From NCBI GenBank assembly GCA_033439795.1, contig JAUTDP010000003.1, positions 1-64,000 of the forward strand: DNA of 64,000 bases. Direction: 5' to 3'. This document shows positions 1-12,262 of this stretch, one piece after another. Positions within the stretch are counted from its first letter, which is position 1; every line of letters starts with the position of its first letter. The notes under the pieces were generated by a model. It was given only the letters and a program-made list of their open reading frames with translations. It had not been told where the DNA came from and ran no database searches. This DNA comes from Sordaria brevicollis. Its lineage: Eukaryota > Ascomycota > Sordariomycetes > Sordariales > Sordariaceae. Made by a program: the position numbers and the translations under genes.

Positions 1-1229
1 AAAAGCCGAACGCTAATAATTATCTCTATTATTAATTCGCGGAAAGCCTTATTAATAAATTTAATAATAACGGTAAATAGTACTTAAAATTATTTAACGA
101 CCGATTTTATTTTTTTAAATTCGGGCTCCTCCGCGCCGCTATTATAAAGAAATTCCTTAATTTTATAAATATAACGGAAATAAATTAGCGAAAACGAAAT
201 AACGAATAAAGAGTAAATCCTATAATATAAATTATAATACCAAAAACTATCCAATTAATACTTACCCGAAACGTAGACCAAATAAATACCGTACTCGCCG
301 ATCTATAAAATTCTTTTAAATTTTTTGACTAATTAATTCTCAAGGATATATTAATTTTTCTCCTAAATAATCCGCGGTATATAAAAAATATTTTTAAATA
401 AATCGTCGGGATAAATTTCCTTCAAAATTTAAATTTATCGTATAAAAAGGATATAACGTTTCCTATTAAATATTTCTATAGTTCGAATATAGGTTATCGT
501 ATTATTAAAAGAAATAAATAGCGTAACGGTAATAATAAAAAAAATCTTAAAATTAATAACAACGGGTATTTTAACGACGGCGGCGAACTATATTAATAAC
601 GTTAAATAATAATTAATATTAATCTACAATAGGGGGGGGAGAGACTAATAAATATCGCGGGTATTTATTAAATTAAAAAGGCTTAATTCTAGGGTTTAGT
701 AATATAATATTAAAGAAACGTAGTAATTAAAAATAATATTCGAAAAAAATCTAATAATTAAAAAATCCAATACTCTAGAAAAAATTTCGAAATCTATATA
801 TTGCAACTAGGAATTACATTAATAAATAGTAAATTGGGGGGACTTTAGGGGACTTCGAAGGCCAATAGTAACTATTTCTAATAATTAAAATCTATTAATT
901 TTCCCAATTATAACCCTAACCCCACGATATAGTAAATAGGGCAAGTAAATCAAATTAGGGTTTTAAACTTAATTAACAATAAGGAAATCCCTTATTTAAT
1001 TACTTACTTACCCAATTTACTTAATTTAGACCCACCCTACTTAACTTGTCTATAGCGCTAAGCCCGCTACCGCGGTCGTATAGCAATACGGTCGCGGTCC
1101 CGATTATATAATTACGCGCGCCCTACGCGCGTATAATCTATGCGCCGTACCTTTATAAGGGTAATTACCCGCGTATAGTTTCGTTCCTTTTCCTCTTTTC
1201 CTTCCTCGTATAATATCGCATATCCTATT
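1..1229. other. AT-rich RIP-degraded DNA, no gene
   Basis: The stretch is very AT-rich, poor in CA and TG dinucleotides, and has stops in every frame, as expected of repeats mutated by RIP. I could not recognise a transposon domain in it. A less mutated patch around 880-1130 keeps several CCC/GGG runs and CG-rich words. The last five bases (CTATT, 1225-1229) are the left target-site duplication of the LTR element that follows. Confidence 0.7.
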
Positions 1230-1465
1230 TGTAACGGCGCGAGGCCTTTATACGTTTAAGGATAGAGCGAGGTATACGTTGGATTAAAAATATTAAATTG
1301 AAGAAGAAGGGAAATTTCCAAATACGGAAGGTGGGATATATTAATCGAGGTTTTATACCTAAATTTAGCGATAGGTAAATAATAACGATAAGTAATTACT
1401 AGCGATAGTCTTAATAATAGGTAATTATAACGTTATATAAGGATTTTAACGGTTATACCGTTATA
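1230..1465 (-). repeat. Left LTR (236 bp) of the 3.0-kb element
   Basis: Same length and near-identical to 4009-4244. The differences are almost all C/T and G/A, as RIP produces. This copy is the 3' LTR if the element is read on the minus strand. Confidence 0.85.
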
Positions 1466-1640
1466 TTCCCCCCTTAAAGAAGAAGTTTTAGCCTTAAAAG
1501 CGTTAAAATTTATTTATATATAAAAATTCTAATTTCCTTTAATCGTTTTAAATTTATATTTATAGGCTATTAAAGTTCTATTTAATACTATTTAGCGTAA
1601 TATTATTCTAATTTCATAATACGGGCGTCGAAATCGTTAT

Positions 1641-1920
1641 TTAAAGCGGAGCTTCAACATTAAGAAGTGTTGAAAAAACACGGAGTAAAGCGTTGAGCGT
1701 AACTTCTTCTATAATACGGTAACCCCCCTGTTAATAATCCCTATAAATAGCTACGAGGTTTACCCGCGATTTTGCGACTTGCAATTAGCTGAAAAAAATT
1801 CTCGAGTTGGAATTGGCTGAATAAGAACCCCTATCCCTGTCCACTAAGCTCGCTTAGGGCTTGGCATTTGAAAGTGGGTCCTATCAAGACAAAGTGGGTA
1901 CCAAAATGATGAGTAAGCTG
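1641..1920. repeat. Inverted repeat arm A (about 280 bp), little RIP
   Basis: The reverse complement of this stretch matches 12108-12262 followed by the sequence ending at 4423. The second arm is therefore split by the gypsy element. Shared landmarks include the words GTAAACCTCGTA, TTACCGTATTATAGAAGAA and CCCTAAGCGAGC. Arm A has kept many CA/TG dinucleotides, whereas arm B shows many C-to-T and G-to-A changes. Confidence 0.8.
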
Positions 1921-2041
1921 AGGCGAGTAGTTTGGTACTACTCACGTGACCGTAGCCAGCCTACCGGCCGAGAAAAACGGCTTTGAAAAAATCCGACGGA
2001 TAGGTATATAATAAAAAAAAATAATTTTATTTTGTAAATAA

Positions 2042-2117
2042 AACGTTGTAGCTAACCTAGCAAATGTACGGTTATAATATATACCCTTTGGCGGTCGGTT
2101 CGATTCCCGGCCGTAGT
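2042..2117 (+). other. tRNA-like patch with A and B boxes (possible SINE head)
   Basis: A B-box word GGTTCGATTCC lies at 2097-2107. A matching A-box-like word TAGCTAACCTAG lies 48 bp upstream at 2049-2060, the spacing of a tRNA gene. The acceptor and T stems do not pair well, so this is not a functional tRNA. An A-rich (TAAA)n tract follows, an arrangement typical of tRNA-derived SINEs, although RIP decay could also leave a broken tRNA relic. Confidence 0.35.
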
Positions 2118-2149
2118 AAAAATAAAATCTTTTTAAGAATATTTAAAAA

Positions 2150-2440
2150 GTAAATTAAAAAATAATAAATAAATAATTGTAGATAAATAAATAATAATAA
2201 ATAAATAATAATAAATAAATAATAATAAATGAATAATAATGAATAAATAAATATTAATTCATAAATAAATAATAATAAATAAAAAAAGAATAATAAATGA
2301 ATAAATAATAATAAATGAAAAAAGAATAATAAATAAATAGATAAAATAAATAAATAAATAAATGAATAAATAAATAAATAAATAAATAAATGAATAAATA
2401 AATAAATAAATAAATTAATAAATAAATAAATAAATAAGAA
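2150..2440. repeat. A/T microsatellite (AATAAATAA / TAAA type)
   Basis: About 290 bp built almost only from AATAAT and AAATAAAT units, with occasional G. It directly follows the tRNA-like patch. Confidence 0.85.
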
Positions 2441-2528
2441 TGGTAGAAAAAACTTGTTAAAAATCTAATAAAAAATTTAGGAGGTAAATGTTAAGCTCCG
2501 CTTCAAGTAAATTTCTACCCACCCGTAA

Positions 2529-2580
2529 AAAATTTGCCGAAGGCAAATTTTGCGGGGGTACGGGGGCGGCAGCCCTCGTA
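2529..2580. other. Two adjacent hairpins
   Basis: A perfect 10-bp stem with a GAA loop occupies 2529-2551. It is followed by a 9-bp stem (one G-T pair) with a 4-nt loop at 2559-2580. The GC-rich second stem stands out from the AT-rich surroundings. Its function is unknown. Confidence 0.6.
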
Positions 2581-4008
2581 AGAATTATAAAATGAGACGT
2601 TATTATTTTTAATTTCGGGGTTATACGTAAGGTCGAGGGAGTTAAAATGAACGTCGATATTTCTAATTTCTATATAATTATTTTTATTACCGATATAACG
2701 CGTATTTTAGGACGAAGAATTGTAATTATAATTATTCGAATAATTAAATAAAATAGTAATTATTTTTCCGCCAATAAATTTTTAAATTTTGAGGACGAAT
2801 TCGTTATAATTCTTAACTATTAGGATAAATTGAAATTTTTTATAAATATTTTATAAAATTATACGGTGGATAAGGGCGAATTTAATATTTTTCGGCTATT
2901 TATTAGTTTTAATAACGTAAAATTAGCGTTCGAATTTAATTAAAAAAGTAATAAACGATTTATTTTTAATTTATTTAAAATTTTAAAGACGCTTTTAAGC
3001 CTAATAAATTTTATTGGGGTTATTAAAGTATTTAAATAATTTTTTAAATAAAATTTGGGCGTTATAGGTATAGGATTTATCCGTTTAAATAAAGAAATAA
3101 AAGAGAAAGGATTAAATCTTCGGGTTTAAATATAAATAAATATAGAAAAATTAGGCATCCTCCGAATTAAAGGTTCGTTTATTAATATATAATTTTATAA
3201 TTATTATAGGCTTTTAAAATTCGAAAGTATATTAGGTATTAATAAATTTATCGACGTTAGGGAATATTATTTTAATAGGTTTATTATTAAATATAAATTC
3301 TAATTTCAAAATTTGAATATATAAAGCGTTTAATTTATTATAGTGCGCGCGGACTATTTAATCTATAGTAAAAGGCGGATTAGCGTTTATATTAATAATA
3401 AATATTTATAATTTATTAAAAATAATATTAGAGGTTATTGGAAAGAAGGAGTATTTTGAAATTTTTTTAGTATTTTATAATTTTTAAAGTAATAAAGGAA
3501 AATAGTAGTACGTTTAGGATAGAATATATAAATATATAAAATTGAATTTTTATTATAAAGTTTAAAAAAGTAAATGGGACGAATTTTAAATAAATAGTAA
3601 ATTACTATAAAGCGCCCGCGTTTATACTACGACTTTTATATTTATTTTTAATTAATTAGAATAGTAAGCGTATTTAAAATTTTAAATATATTAGGGTATT
3701 ATACTTTAATTATTAATTTTATTTATAAAGTTAGGTCCTCTTACGGGAAAAGAAAAAAAATATTATTTAATTAATTAGAAATTAATTTAATCGAAATACG
3801 AATTCGGTAATGTAGTTTTAATTATTTAAAAAATTAAACGGTAACGTTTTTACTACGAAGCTATTTATCGTTTATTATAAGGCGTCGAGCCGGTTAATTA
3901 GGTCGTAATAATATAATCCGTATCGTTAGCGTTGAGAGGAATATATAAAAAGAATTTAATATTTATACGATTTTGACGCGTAAACGCGTAAGAAAAGGAA
4001 TTTAATAT

Positions 4009-4244
4009 TGTAACGGTGCGAAGCCTTTATATATTTAGAGATAGAGCGAGGTATACGTTGGATTGAAAATATTGAATTGAAGAAGAAGGGAAACTTTTAA
4101 ATATAGAAGGTAGGATATATTAGTCGAGGTTTTATACTTAAACTTAGCGATAGGTAAATAGTAACGATAAGTAACTACTAGCGATAGTCCTAGTGATAGG
4201 TAATTATAACGTTATATAAGGACCCTAACGGCCATGCCGTTACA
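4009..4244 (-). repeat. Right LTR (236 bp) of the 3.0-kb element
   Basis: Begins TGTAACGG and ends CCGTTACA. It is followed directly by the CTATT target-site duplication. It is less mutated near its right end than the left LTR. Confidence 0.85.
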
Positions 4245-4280
4245 CTATTCTACCTACTTTAGTCGTATTTACCCGTAATA

Positions 4281-4423
4281 GGTTTATTTATTATTTTAAT
4301 ACCCACTTTATTTTAATAGAACCTACTTTTAAATATTAAGCCCTAAGCGAGCCGTTAAATATTAAGCGAGCTAAGCGGATAGGGTTAGGGGGTCTAATCT
4401 AATTAATTCCAATTCGAAAATCT
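4281..4423. repeat. Inverted repeat arm B, left part
   Basis: Matches the reverse complement of the right part of arm A (about 1800-1920), with RIP-type changes and a short internal duplication around AAGCGAGC. Its last five bases, AATCT, are the target-site duplication of the gypsy element. The arm resumes at 12108. Confidence 0.75.
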
Positions 4424-4709
4424 TGTTATAGGATTATACTTATACTATACCCGGTATACGCACTGACTACCTATATAAGTGCCTAAATCCCTAGCGACTA
4501 TTCCCGATTATAATACGCATACTATAGCTCGATATAGTCTAGATTTAATGACTTATAATTATATATAATATTACGTAGGTGCGTACGGATTAGGGTACGG
4601 GCTCGCGCCTATATATTTAATCCTCCGTATATACTTCTCCCTTCCCTTCCTTTATATAATAATATATATTTTATTATATATTTAACGGTATTAACGCTAT
4701 CCTTTAATA
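4424..4709 (+). repeat. 5' LTR (286 bp) of the gypsy element
   Basis: Begins TGTTATAGG, ends with a RIP-altered form of CA (AATA), and has the same length as the 3' LTR. Differences from the 3' LTR are C/T or G/A. Confidence 0.9.
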
Positions 4710-7700
4710 ATTTATTATACTTATTTTAACGCTATACGCGTAATTTTCGAGGGAAATTAATCGTTAAATATATTAATTAATATTAAGATTTATTTTCTTA
4801 ACGGTTAATATTTTAACGATAACCCCGCGGTTAATTCGAATTAAATAATTATTAAAACGAATATTACTATTATAATCGTTCGTATTCTTTTTTTTTTTAT
4901 ATTTATTAAAGTATATTAATTTAAATAATTAATATCCGATTTAATCCCCGCCGTAATTATTAATACCTTCGTTACGGCCATTACGTTTTTTAAAATTAGA
5001 AACGTCGACTTTCGTAATATCGAATTTTAGGACTAATTTACCGACGTTATTTACACACTTAATAACGATTTTATTATTATCCCGGTCTTTATTATTTAAA
5101 TTTTTAATTTAGATAATTATTTTATATTCCCGGCTACCGCTTACGCATTTACCCGCTTTATATAATTTAACGTTATTTTTATTACCGCCGAATTTTAAAG
5201 CATTAAAAAGGATTTTTAATAATTCGAAAACGAGAATAATTAATTACGCTAAAATTTCAATTAGTTCCGTATTTTAATTTAAAATAAGGATTAGATTAAT
5301 ACGATTTTTAATATTAATTTCGCAATTCTTAAGGTTAATTATACTTTTTAATTTTCGGACGCCGTTATTAAGTAATAAATTTAATATAATGCCTATATAT
5401 AAACCTTCGTTAATATTGCCTTTTAATATAATAATATCATTAACGATTTTTAAATTCGTTTAATTACTTTTTAATAAAGTTTGTCCAACGTTTAGAAGCG
5501 TTATTCCAATTTTAAGGTTAATTTTTAAAATACGATTAAGTGCGAAATAATTAAATATTAGAAGATAATTAACGATTTTCGTTAATATTTATTTAAATTT
5601 ATTAACCCTATATTTATACCCCTACCCGACGATAATAATAATAATAATTCTAATTTTAGTAATTCCGAATTCGAATTTAATAATATAATTATTAACGATT
5701 TAATTAGAAGTAATAGCGGTAATAATTATAAGTCGATATTGCGTATTATTATTTCCCCTACTTTCGATAATATTAGTAAAGTTTTTAAGAGAGTTATTAA
5801 ATTTCGTTAATAGCGCGTTAATATTTTATTCGCTTTTAAGGATAAGCCCTCCGCTTTTAAAATTAAAGATATTAAATTTTCCTTAATTTCCCACTCCTTT
5901 TGTAATAAATTTTAAGAAGTAATCGAATTTGAATTTATTAAGATTTTATTTAATAAATTAATTAAATAGTTTATTACCTTCGATTTATTTAAATAAATAA
6001 TTAATAAATATAATAATATCGATATTATAATTTAGGTTCGTTATAAATTCGAGGATTTAAAGATAGGTAAAATAAAATAATTTAATTTCGAAGATAAATT
6101 TATTACTATTATTAAGCATTATTAATTTAACGATAATATAAAGATTTATTATTTCTATTAACGTTTAACCGAGCGCTTCTATAACGTTATCGCTTTATAG
6201 CGCCTTTAACCTAAAGATAATAAATTCGACGAATAGTTCGAAATAACCTATAATTTCGTTAAATAATTTGAATAGAAGGATTAATACGATAAAATCGCTA
6301 ACCTTTATTATAAATCTAATATTAATAACCCCGTTACCGGTTCCAACTCCGCTTTTAGTAATACGAGCGGTTCTATTCCCGAATTTACTATTAGCAAAAG
6401 CAGTATTATTATAAATTTCGATTTTATATCCGCCTTCGACGTTTAAATTTCTTATATAATTAATAATAATATATTTTAATATTATATAAAGATTGGTATT
6501 TATACCCGTTATAATTATAAGGGCTATTTTTCCGTTGAGTATAAAGGTCGTATTTAATTTAAGAAGGAGGTATTTGAGCGTAAATTACGTAAGGAGAGAG
6601 AGAAGGAAAAGAAAGAGAAGAAGGATAAAAAAGAGAAGGAGAAAAATAATAATAATAATAATAATTAATAATAACGCCCCGTTTAAAATTAGTACGGATA
6701 TAATTAATATAATTATTATAACGTTAATATTATAGGTATTCCCGCTCCTAATACCCCGATTTTTAATTATTTTATACTATAATAATAATTTATTTATTAC
6801 TTTACCCCTATATACCCTTACGGCTTTATAAGCCCGATTATAAATAACGAAAATAGTTTTATTAATAATTAGGGAAATATATAATTTCCCGTTTAAATTA
6901 TAATTGGAGGTTAATATTTATTAAATATAAATAAGGAGGAGGATAATTAAGGAGTATTTTTGTAATTAAATTTAAAATTATTAAAATTAATAAATTTTTT
7001 ATAAATAATTATTATAAATATTTTAATTTATTAAATTTTTTTATTTATTTATTTTATAGACCGTATAAAATATATTATATTGTATTTATTAATAGTAGTT
7101 ATACTATTTTGGGGTTTATTAACCGTTATTTCATTTTATATAATAATTTTTTAATTTTTAAATTTTAATTCCTTAAATTCCTATATTTCGTTAATAATTA
7201 AACGAAAGGGAGTATTACGTATTTTAATCGCTTAATTATAAATATTAACGTATATTATAAATTTATCGATTTCCTTATTTACGACCTTATAAAGGATAAC
7301 TTTATTATTTTCGGACACCCGTAATTAATTTATTACGCTTTTAATATCGATTAACCTAGCGATCGCTTCGTTTTTGGCTCCGTTTGCGAATAATACGGTT
7401 ATTTTCCCTTAAAAGTACTTTATTACCTACGTTATATATTATTATTACGTAAATATAACGTCGATACGCCCTTAATTATTATTCTTAGCGATGTACCCTC
7501 TATTATTATTTTTAGGAATTCCTTTAGGATATAATTAATATATTAGAAACCCTCCGTTTTAAATATCCTTAATAAAGGAGAATTTAATACCCCCGCCCTA
7601 CCGTCGGAAGCTATTCGTTAAATTTTTATTTCCGCGATTTTAAAACGCGCCGTTTATTAACGTTTTAATAAATTTAAATAGAAAGTCGCTAATAAAATAA

Positions 7701-8599
7701 GCGTAATCTTTATTAATAAAGTTATTAGCGGTTAAATTTTTATATTAACGATTATAATACGTTATTACCCCCTTCCCCTATTATATATAATCTTTATATT
7801 ATATTATTTAATTAGAGGAGTATATACTTCTTTCCCCGATTATTAAACGCTAATCCGCCTTTATTATATCCTTAAGGGACCTTTCGACCTAATTGATATT
7901 AAGGAATTCTTAATAATTATATTTAATTAATTCGCCGAGAAATATAAATTTTAAATTATTTGTATAACGAAGGCAAATATAGTAAAAAATATTTAACGTA
8001 TAATGGACGAGGATAAAGTAACGGAAAAAAAAGGCGCCCTAATTTCGAACGTAATTAGCGATAACTTTACAATTAATATAGTTAAAGATATTATAAACGG
8101 TAAAGTAATTTATTATAAAAAGTTCTTTAATAATAATTATTATATTTAAATTAATATATTTTATAATATTAGAAGTAAAGAAGTTATTAAAATAATTAAA
8201 ATTTCCGCTTTAATTATATTTATAGGCGATACTTCCGATTTTTAAATTTACGAAGAAATTATTAACCGTTATTTTATTATTAATAGTATTAATATTAGTA
8301 AGATTACGTTTGAAAATATTATTAAATTTTACGAAAAAGTAGATAAATTCCTAAAAATTAACGTATAAATTTAATAAAAATTATTTCGGTAATATTAATA
8401 ATAGACGAATAATTTCCATTAAGAAAATACCGATACGTTACCCCCTAACCGGTTTTATAATTTTAAATTCGAATTTAAATTTGGCGCTATATTACCCGCT
8501 TCTTATAATTATATTTTTAATTTAGAGGAATTTAGCGTTATTAAAAAATGGATCGATAATAATTTAAAGAAGAAATTTATCCGCCCATTGTAATTAAAA

Positions 8600-9100
8600 A
8601 CTTTTACTCCTATACTTTTAATTAAAAAGCCGGGAGGAAGAGTTTACGTTTATATTAATTACCGAAATATTAATAATATTACCCTTAAATTTTATTACCT
8701 ATTCTTATTTATTAAAGAGATATTCGACGTTATTTACCGCGTTAAAATTTTTATTAAATTAGATATTATTATTATTTTTAATTAAATCTATATTAAAGAA
8801 GGTTACGAATGGCTAACTATATTTATAATAAGGTTTGGGCTATTCGAGTCTTTGGTTATATTTTTTAATTTTTAGGGCGCCCCCGGCGCTTTTTAGAATT
8901 ATATTAACGATATTTTATATAATATTTTCGACGTTTATACGACCGTTTATTTCGATAATATTTTTATATATTTTAATAACGAAAAAAATTATAAGCGGTA
9001 TATTAACGACGTTTTCGAGCGTTTAATTAAAATTAATTTGAACGTAAATATTAATAAATATAAATTCTATACGAAATATACGAAATACTTTAATTTAATT
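8600..9100 (+). pseudogene. Reverse transcriptase remnant of the gypsy element
   Basis: In one frame, interrupted by stops, the region reads as a Ty3/gypsy reverse transcriptase. It shows a KKPGG motif, a RIP-altered VDYR-like segment, NNITLK, the FTKLD-like strand, then EGYEW and RFGLFESLV. The YIDD catalytic region follows near 8930-8960 in altered form. It belongs to the 4424-12102 element and is not functional. Confidence 0.85.
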
Positions 9101-11289
9101 ATTATATTAGGTAATATCGAAATAAATTTAAATAAAGTTAAAGTTATATTCGATTAAGCGTCCCCTTAATTTAAAAAATCGCTTTAATAATTCTTCGGTT
9201 TTACGAATTTCTATTAGCGTTTTATTAAAGTATTTTTAACGATAATATTCCCGTTGTACGAATTAATAAAGAAAGACGTATTATAATTATAGTCCGACCG
9301 CTATTAATCCGCTTTTAATATATTGAAAAAGGCTTTTGCGATTAGATTTGTATTGAAAATTTATAATTAAATTAAAAAGACCGTAATTAAAATAAATATA
9401 TTTAATTAGGTAATAGGGGGTATACTTTTATAATATAGTGACGACGGAATTTTATACCCAATTACGTATTTTTTAATAAAATATATAATTTAAGAATATA
9501 ATTATAATATTTATAATAAAGAATTTTTGGCTATTATTAAAGCGTTAAAGGAATAGTAGCCCGAATTTAAAGGAATATAATAATTATTCGATATTTTAAC
9601 GGATTATAAAAATTTAAAAACCTTTATAATTAATAAGTAATTTATATAATAGTATATACGCTAATTATAATTTTTATTACGTTTTAATTTTTAAATTTAA
9701 TATACCCCGGGATTAAAGAATTTATACCCCAATGCCTTTAGTAAGAAGCTTAATAATATCTCCGCGGGTATAAAAAACGAACGCTTCGCCGCTCGTTAGC
9801 GTACTTTTTTTTAACTTTTATAATTCGTAAATAGTTATTTCGACGAAGAAGATTTAATTTTTTATTATTCCCTTTTTTTAATAAGCGATTATAAGGATAA
9901 ATTAATTAACGATATTATTTTAAATAATTATAAAAATTTTATATTCCTTTAGGAAGCGGTTTCCGCTTTAAATAATTTAAATAATTATAATTAATTAATT
10001 TCGATTTGCAAAATCCTTTATAAAGCTTTTAGCGAATATTAGGTTACCCTTAACGGTATTATTAAATAGCGCAACCGTATAATTATCGATTTTTATAATA
10101 AGGAATTCTAATTCTAATTAATTAATCGCTAATATAATTCGCTTAGCGCGGATTATTTCAATTACAACGTTACGTACGAATTCTTATCCCGAGAATTCTA
10201 TTAGGAGGGTATAGTTAACGATATACGTATATTTTATAAAATTTACTTACTTTATATAAAGATTAAATTCTTTAAATATAATTCTATTAGTCTTTTTAAA
10301 ACCTTACCCGTCGCGTTAGCTCTTTAAATCCGTATTTCCGTCGATTACGTTATTCCGCTCCCTAGTAATTTCTATTTTAATTAAGAATTTAAATATATTT
10401 ATATTATTATTAACTAATTAATAAAAATATAATACTTTATATTAACGGTTATATTATTAATAGAAGAATTAACCGAATATTTTATCGATTACATTTATTA
10501 CTTTTATAGCCTTTTAAATTTTATTTTTTCGGATAAAGGTATTTAATTCGTATTATAATTCTAATCCTCCTTATATTAATACTTAAATATTACGCGTATT
10601 TTAATTTCCGCTTTCTACCTTTAAACGAATACTTAAACCGAATATATTAATATAAAAATAGAATAATACTTTTAATTGTATATTAATTAAGTATAAATTA
10701 ATTAGGCCAAATAATTTCCCTTCGTAGAATTCGTCAATAATAATATAATATCTTCGTTAATAAACCTATTACCTTTTTTTATTAATTATAATTATTACCC
10801 CTATATAAATACCGAATTTTATAACCCTTTACCGTTAACGTTATTACCCGTATAATTAAAAGAATATTATAAAATTAATAAATTCGCCGATTACTTTTAT
10901 AAGATTTAGGATTTTGTAATTTAATAAATTAAATATAATTAAAACCGGTACGAAGAGAACGTTAATAAAAAACGGGTCGATTTAATAAAATATAAAAAAG
11001 GGGATATTATCTTACTCGATACGTTTAACCTAATTAATAGTCGTTTATACGTTAAATTTTCCCCCCGCTAAGAAGAATTATTTAAAATTTTAAAAGTAAA
11101 TTTATATACCGTTAAATTACGGCTACTTAATAATATAAAATATTTACTAATTTTCTACGTTTCGATAATTTAACGTTAAATTAATTAGGGTTTCTCCGGT
11201 TAAATTGTCGATTCCGACGTCCGCGCTAATAAAAATAGAATTATAATTTATACCAACGATTATAAGGAATATATTAAATAGGGATTTAA

Positions 11290-11460
11290 TAAATTATTAA
11301 ATATTGAATAGAAAGGAAAGAACCGTTATTAATATTATTTAATTAAATAGAAAAGCGATTACAACCCTATTTAAAAAAAGGTTAATAACGTTATTAATTG
11401 TAAAGTATACCTTTAAAAGTTTTATTATAATTACCCTAATAAATTAATACCGCCCTACGT
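11290..11460 (+). pseudogene. Chromodomain-like end of the gypsy integrase
   Basis: The frame reads YYLIK, a RIP stop at the expected Trp, then K-x-YNPx with a second stop at the expected Trp, VNNVINCK, and an L-x-KFYYNYP segment. Stops at tryptophan positions are what G-to-A changes of TGG produce. The pattern matches the WKGY-x-x-TWE chromodomain core of fungal chromoviruses, which is thought to steer integration to heterochromatin. Confidence 0.75.
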
Positions 11461-11816
11461 TAAAGAATTTTTCGACTATTTCAAATAAGAAGGAAAAGTC
11501 TTAATAATAGACCCCGTTATTTATAATAAATAGCCCGACGTTAATACCAAACTCCGCGCTTTATACTACCGTTCTACCCGCTTAGTATAACGATTCGCTA
11601 TTTTTAAAATAGAATTATTACTAATTAAAAAGGAGGTAGAGGAGGGATTTATAGAGGTAATAATAAGGATTATACGATTTTTAATAAATAAATAATTTAG
11701 GATACGGCTAATATTATAATTAGAAGTATTTAATAAATTAATAAAGGATTTTAAGTTATAATTATATGTATATATAAATTTTTTTAATTTTACGAATTTC
11801 TTTTGAAGGGGGATAA

Positions 11817-12102
11817 TATTATAGGATTATATTTATATTATACCCGGTATACGTATTAATTACTTATATAGGTGCTTAAATCCCTAACGATTATTCCCGA
11901 TTATAATATACATATTATAATTCGATATAGTCTAGATTTGGTTACTTGTAGTTACGTGTAGTATTACGTGGGTACGTATAGACTAGGGTACGGGCTCGCG
12001 TTTATATATTTAGTCCTCCGTATACACTTCTCCCTTCCCTTCCTTCGTGCAATAACATATATTTCATTATATACCTAACGGTGCTAACGCTGTCCCTTAA
12101 TA
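11817..12102 (+). repeat. 3' LTR (286 bp) of the gypsy element
   Basis: Follows the polypurine tract and ends at 12102, immediately before the AATCT duplication at 12103-12107. Confidence 0.9.
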
Positions 12103-12107
12103 AATCT

Positions 12108-12262
12108 TTTTCCAACTAATTTTAATACGAAAAGCTTTGGGTAAACCTCGTAATTATTTATAAGGATTATAATAAGAGGGTTACCGTATTATAGAAGAAA
12201 CTACACTCAACGCTTTGCTCCGTATTTTTTTAACACTTCTTAATATTGAAGCTCCGTTTTAA
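12108..12262. repeat. Inverted repeat arm B, right part
   Basis: Continues the arm interrupted at 4423. It matches the reverse complement of 1641-1790, including the conserved words GGGTAAACCTCGTA, TTACCGTATTATAGAAGAA and AACACTTCTTAAT. Similarity to arm A fades shortly after the GCTCCG(C/T)TTTAA word. Confidence 0.8.

Larger units (their letters stand above)
1641..2506. mobile_element. Candidate 866-bp element with AAGCGGAGCTT terminal inverted repeats
   Basis: The left end (1641-1661) and the reverse complement of the right end (2487-2506) share AAGCGGAGCTT followed by AACATT. Arm B of the larger inverted repeat also stops close to this left terminus (12262). Between the ends lie arm A, a tRNA-like patch and an A/T microsatellite. 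There is no transposase ORF and I could not define a target-site duplication, so the boundaries are tentative. Confidence 0.35.
1230..4244 (-). mobile_element. 3.0-kb LTR retrotransposon, RIP-mutated, probably non-autonomous or gutted
   Basis: Two 236-bp direct repeats bound the element. Each begins TGTAACGG and ends CCGTTAYA, so the LTR ends form an 8-bp inverted repeat. A perfect 5-bp duplication, CTATT, flanks it at 1225-1229 and 4245-4249. Just inside the left LTR is a pyrimidine run (1466-1485) that reads on the minus strand as a polypurine tract ending in a G-run, so the element probably points leftward. The interior is only about 2.5 kb and shows no recognisable gag or pol. It carries a second repeat (1641-2506) and a microsatellite. 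It may be a non-autonomous element or one whose coding region was replaced by a nested insertion. Confidence 0.8.
4424..12102 (+). mobile_element. Full-length Ty3/gypsy chromovirus, RIP-inactivated
   Basis: This 7,679-bp element has two 286-bp LTRs (4424-4709 and 11817-12102) and a perfect AATCT target-site duplication (4419-4423 and 12103-12107). A GAAGGGGGGAT polypurine tract sits before the right LTR. Read through RIP stops, the interior order is a gag-like Lys/Glu-rich region near 6570-6660, reverse transcriptase near 8600-9100 (KKPGG, the INNITLK region, then the TRFGLFESLV-like strand), the connection/RNase H region near 9290-9650, integrase, and a chromodomain-like C-terminus near 11300-11460. 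The pol order with a terminal chromodomain is that of chromoviruses. Every frame is broken many times, so it cannot encode proteins. Confidence 0.93.

Noticed and set aside
6493..6735. 80-codon ORF rich in Ile/Arg/Lys
   Set aside because: Lies inside the RIP-mutated gypsy element; frame is open only by base composition.
8835..9026. 63-codon hydrophobic ORF
   Set aside because: Off-frame piece of the gypsy reverse transcriptase region, AT-rich composition mimics a membrane protein.
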